A stretch of DNA of 24,522 nt from a virus. The stretch is taken from IMG/VR virus record IMGVR_UViG_3300034190_002949, positions 1-24,522 of that record. One strand, written 5' to 3'. The translations under genes were made by a program, and so were the position numbers. Shown one piece after another: positions 22,801 to 24,522 of this stretch. The notes below the pieces were generated by a model that was not told the DNA's origin, made no database searches, and was given only the letters and a program-made list of their open reading frames with translations. Position 1 is the stretch's first letter; each line of letters opens with the position of its first letter.

Positions 22801-22817
22801 ATACCCTAAAGGGTAAC
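22801..22817. promoter_or_regulatory. candidate operator before the PD-(D/E)XK gene
   Basis: A perfect 14-bp inverted repeat TACCCT-AA-AGGGTA (22802-22815), extended on the minus strand to GTTACCC. It is related to the GTTACC sites near the repressor. No convincing promoter box is attached. Confidence 0.45.
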
Positions 22818-22873
22818 AAAGAGAAAATAAATGTTTTTAATAATCTCGGTAAAACCGGAAAAGGATAGAAATT

Positions 22874-23347
22874 ATGGGAGTTAAGAGTCGTCGTAAAGGA
22901 GCCAACGGAGAACTGGAATTTATCAAACTTCTCTCTGATTCGTTCCCTTCTTATGAATTCCAGCGCAATTACGATCAAGCAGCTAAATCGGGTTTTGATG
23001 TAAAAGGATTACCAGGGTTCGGTATTGAAGTTAAACGATATAAGCGTGGTCGGTTATACCAATTAGATTGGTGGGAACAGGTGGTCGAGGCGGTTAAGCC
23101 TACTCGGCTACTGCCGATGTTGGCTTACCGCTTTGATCGGACTGAATGGAATATTTTAATACCGGCTCAATGGGTGGTCGGTAACGAGGTCGATAGGCAC
23201 GATATTACTTGTCACATGCCTTATAAAGATTTCGTTAATCTCTATGAGAAGCACGACGAGATCAAGAAGAACTTTGATGAACAAAAAGATGAACTGGAAG
23301 AGGCCAAGAAACAGTACCAGGCATTCATGCAGTCAATGGCAGATTAA
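22874..23347 (+). CDS. PD-(D/E)XK endonuclease, Holliday-junction-resolvase-like
   Basis: A 157-residue protein with AAGGA before ATG 22874. The N-terminus RRKGANGELEFIKLL (Glu13), then GFDVKG (Asp42) and FGIEVKRYKRG (Glu52, Lys54) gives the E-D-ExK active site of Hjc-type resolvases and related small nucleases. WWEQVVEAVKPTRLLPMLAYR follows as in the family. The last 35 residues are an acidic/basic coiled coil (DEIKKNFDEQKDELEEAKKQ). It probably processes branched DNA before packaging. Lies behind a possible operator, so may have its own expression control. Confidence 0.8.
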   Translation: MGVKSRRKGANGELEFIKLLSDSFPSYEFQRNYDQAAKSGFDVKGLPGFGIEVKRYKRGRLYQLDWWEQVVEAVKPTRLLPMLAYRFDRTEWNILIPAQWVVGNEVDRHDITCHMPYKDFVNLYEKHDEIKKNFDEQKDELEEAKKQYQAFMQSMAD

Positions 23348-23523
23348 TGATCCTCTATACCGAAAAACAATTGCAGAAGGCATACAACATAGATCGTAAA
23401 GTACGGATGAAGCTCAATATTGAGACGACGACGCTAGAGCAGTACCGACCGATATACGAAAAGATTGTGATGGCGGTGTTCGAGGACTCGTTTGAATTTG
23501 GACCGGACACTGAGCATGAGTAA
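23347..23523 (+). CDS. small conserved phage protein (58 residues)
   Basis: Starts at a TAATG junction with the nuclease and ends inside the HNH gene. The product MILYTEKQLQKAYNIDRKVR... continues with a YRPIYEKIVMAVFEDS helix. The LYTEKQL-x-x-AY-x-ID opening is a pattern I recall from small early genes of many phages. It is acidic at the end (FGPDTEHE) and wholly helical. No function known. Confidence 0.7.
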   Translation: MILYTEKQLQKAYNIDRKVRMKLNIETTTLEQYRPIYEKIVMAVFEDSFEFGPDTEHE

Positions 23524-23878
23524 ACGCATCTCAAACTTATGCACCATTGAGACGTACTTCACCAGAAAGACGGCGAACTTAAAACACGCGAGAAGTAAAT
23601 TGAATCCAGAAATGAAATGGAAGATCACATCGGCTGACGTATTGGATCTCTGGCATCGGCAAGAAGGGCGTTGTGCCGTGACTAACTTATTTATGAATCA
23701 CCATGGCGACGTGAATGATCTAAAGAATGCCAGTATCGATCGGGTAGACAACGATGAAGGGTACACCAAAAATAATATTCGTTTGGTTTGCTCTGCGGTG
23801 AACAAGATGCGTGGCTCTCTAACTGAGTCGGAATTCCATTGGTGGGTTAAACAGATTAATACAGGAGAGTTGTTATGA
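23516..23878 (+). CDS. HNH-type nuclease-like protein
   Basis: I start at ATG 23516, which overlaps the preceding stop (ATGAGTAA), rather than at the ATG eight codons upstream. The 120-residue product has a helical N-terminus and then a His-Me finger-like core: GRCAVTNLFMNHH, NASIDRVDNDEGYTKNNIRLVCSAVNKMRG. The D-R-x-D/N-x-x-x-G-Y-x-x-x-N-x-x-L-V pattern is the HNH core; a second Cys pair is lacking, and the usual first His of the motif is replaced by a Ser-Ile-Asp block. Could be a homing, packaging-linked or repair nuclease. Placed among replication genes. Confidence 0.7.
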   Translation: MSKRISNLCTIETYFTRKTANLKHARSKLNPEMKWKITSADVLDLWHRQEGRCAVTNLFMNHHGDVNDLKNASIDRVDNDEGYTKNNIRLVCSAVNKMRGSLTESEFHWWVKQINTGELL

Positions 23879-24135
23879 AGCTACCGGATAACATCAAGAT
23901 TAAAGATGATGTGAATGAGCCAGAACATTACACCAAAAAGCGATCGAATGACGTCGATTGTATCGATGCTATTCGTTCATCGTTATCTGACGAGGCATAC
24001 GCCGGGTATCTGAAAGGCTCGGTAATGAAATACATGTATCGGTATGAGAATAAGGGTGGCGTTGAGTCACTCAAGAAGGCACAAGTATTTTTATGTTGGC
24101 TCGTTAAGTTTGAGAATGAGGTGATCAGGCGATGA
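23875..24135 (+). CDS. DUF3310-family protein (T7 gp1.7-related)
   Basis: An 86-residue protein with ATGA overlap. The sequence EPEHYTKKRSNDVDCIDAI, then YLKGSVMKYMYRYENKGGVE and SLKKAQVFLCWLVKFE follows the DUF3310 consensus (HY...D.I......Y..GN..KY..R...K.....DL.KA..YL). T7 gp1.7, a nucleotide kinase, belongs to this wider group, but the short form here lacks the rest of gp1.7, so kinase activity should not be assumed. It lies in an overlapping chain of small early genes. Confidence 0.8.
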   Translation: MKLPDNIKIKDDVNEPEHYTKKRSNDVDCIDAIRSSLSDEAYAGYLKGSVMKYMYRYENKGGVESLKKAQVFLCWLVKFENEVIRR

Positions 24136-24419
24136 GGTGCCCGAAGTGTAAAGCGAACTCGCAAGTATTGGAGAGTTTAAAGCGAAAGACTGAGGTTATT
24201 CGCAAAAGGCGCTGTAAAAGAGATAGCTGCCAGCATCGATGGAAGACAGTTGAGCGGTTTTATCATGAGGATAAGAAGAAGCCGGTCACTAAGCGATACA
24301 CAGAAAAGACAGATAAGTACCATGACGATCGGTTATGGGAGCCGTTAGGCGACCGTGACCGGAGTGAGGCTCGTTCCATTGTGAGAGAACTCGGAACGTT
24401 TATTGATAAGAAAATATAG
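24132..24419 (+). CDS. zinc-binding protein, Ogr/Delta-like candidate late activator
   Basis: A 95-residue basic protein with ATGA overlap. Four cysteines are spaced C3-x2-C6-x21-C28-x4-C33, followed by QHRWKTVERFY. P2 Ogr and P4 Delta, which turn on late promoters through the RNA polymerase alpha subunit, have C-x2-C-x22-C-x4-C and a similar following strand. NrdR's zinc ribbon (C-x2-C at both ends) fits less well. The C-terminal half is charged and helical. Position at the end of the early genes, apparently just before the late block, supports a late-gene switch. Inference from motif spacing. Confidence 0.6.
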   Translation: MRCPKCKANSQVLESLKRKTEVIRKRRCKRDSCQHRWKTVERFYHEDKKKPVTKRYTEKTDKYHDDRLWEPLGDRDRSEARSIVRELGTFIDKKI

Positions 24420-24429
24420 AGGTAATGAC

Positions 24430-24522
24430 GTGGCTGGACAAAAGATATTAAGTGCACAAGTGAGGTACTTGAATGAGGTGGGTGAGGATAAGGTATTCGA
24501 ACTCAAAACCACCGGATCAACC
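24430..24522 (+). CDS. start of a further gene, possibly terminase small subunit (partial)
   Basis: GTG 24430 has GAGGT about six bases upstream; the ATG at 24425 is closed after eight codons. The 31 visible residues (AGQKILSAQVRYLNEVGEDK, FELKTTGST) look like the start of a helical DNA-binding protein. Terminase small subunits often follow such early genes and have similar openings, but too little is visible to decide. Confidence 0.45.
   Translation, partial: MAGQKILSAQVRYLNEVGEDKVFELKTTGST

Noticed and set aside
24132-24419. NrdR assignment
   Set aside because: The last cysteine pair is spaced by four residues rather than two and the ATP-cone domain is absent.

Overview
The window reads as part of the genome of a temperate, short-tailed (podovirus-like) bacteriophage of a Gram-negative bacterium. 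The evidence is a lysis cassette, a P22 gp10-like beta-propeller gene, a run of glutamine/alanine-rich putative ejection proteins, a tyrosine integrase beside the 3' half of a tRNA-Leu(UAA) gene (attP), a Sak4-type recombination module, a divergent repressor/Cro-like control region and a Prim-Pol/helicase. Outer-membrane curli genes and a tRNA identity block with an encoded CCA point to a proteobacterial host, probably aquatic; I cannot name it. Phage genes lie on both sides of attP, so this looks like the circular or virion form rather than an integrated prophage. Terminase, portal and capsid genes are not in view and probably lie beyond the right and left ends.

Layout. 1-1658 (+): end of a probable tail fibre gene, two small proteins, two holin-like membrane proteins and a T4-type lysozyme. 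1649-9968 (+): tightly overlapping virion genes, ending in a protein with an ADP-ribosyltransferase domain. 9972-13230 (+): a membrane protein, then CsgF, CsgG, a curlin-repeat protein and a FecR-domain protein with a curlin-like tail. This is a reduced curli secretion locus placed next to attP, where lysogenic conversion genes often sit. 13231-13588: attachment region with tRNA-Leu 3' half and flanking 17-bp repeats. 13589-14722 (+): integrase. 17794-14700 (-): early operon with Sak4 recombinase, SSB-like protein, Cas4/RecB-like nuclease and small genes. 19060-17929 (-): GTG-started XRE repressor and an unrecognised partner. 19285-24522 (+): Cro-like protein, Prim-Pol/helicase, a two-frame C5 cytosine methyltransferase, PD-(D/E)XK nuclease, HNH protein, DUF3310 protein, an Ogr/Delta-like zinc protein and the start of one more gene.

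Regulation. Related 17-bp sites built on GTTACC occur upstream of the Sak4 operon, twice between repressor and cro, and once before the PD-(D/E)XK gene. At two of them the site overlaps the -35 box in nearly the same register, which suggests one repressor controls several early promoters. The most unusual items are the curli-like cassette, the methyltransferase whose two halves are encoded in overlapping frames (with a separate Shine-Dalgarno for the second), the ADP-ribosyltransferase among the ejection genes, the 5-residue-period leucine repeat in the FecR protein, and the operator set.
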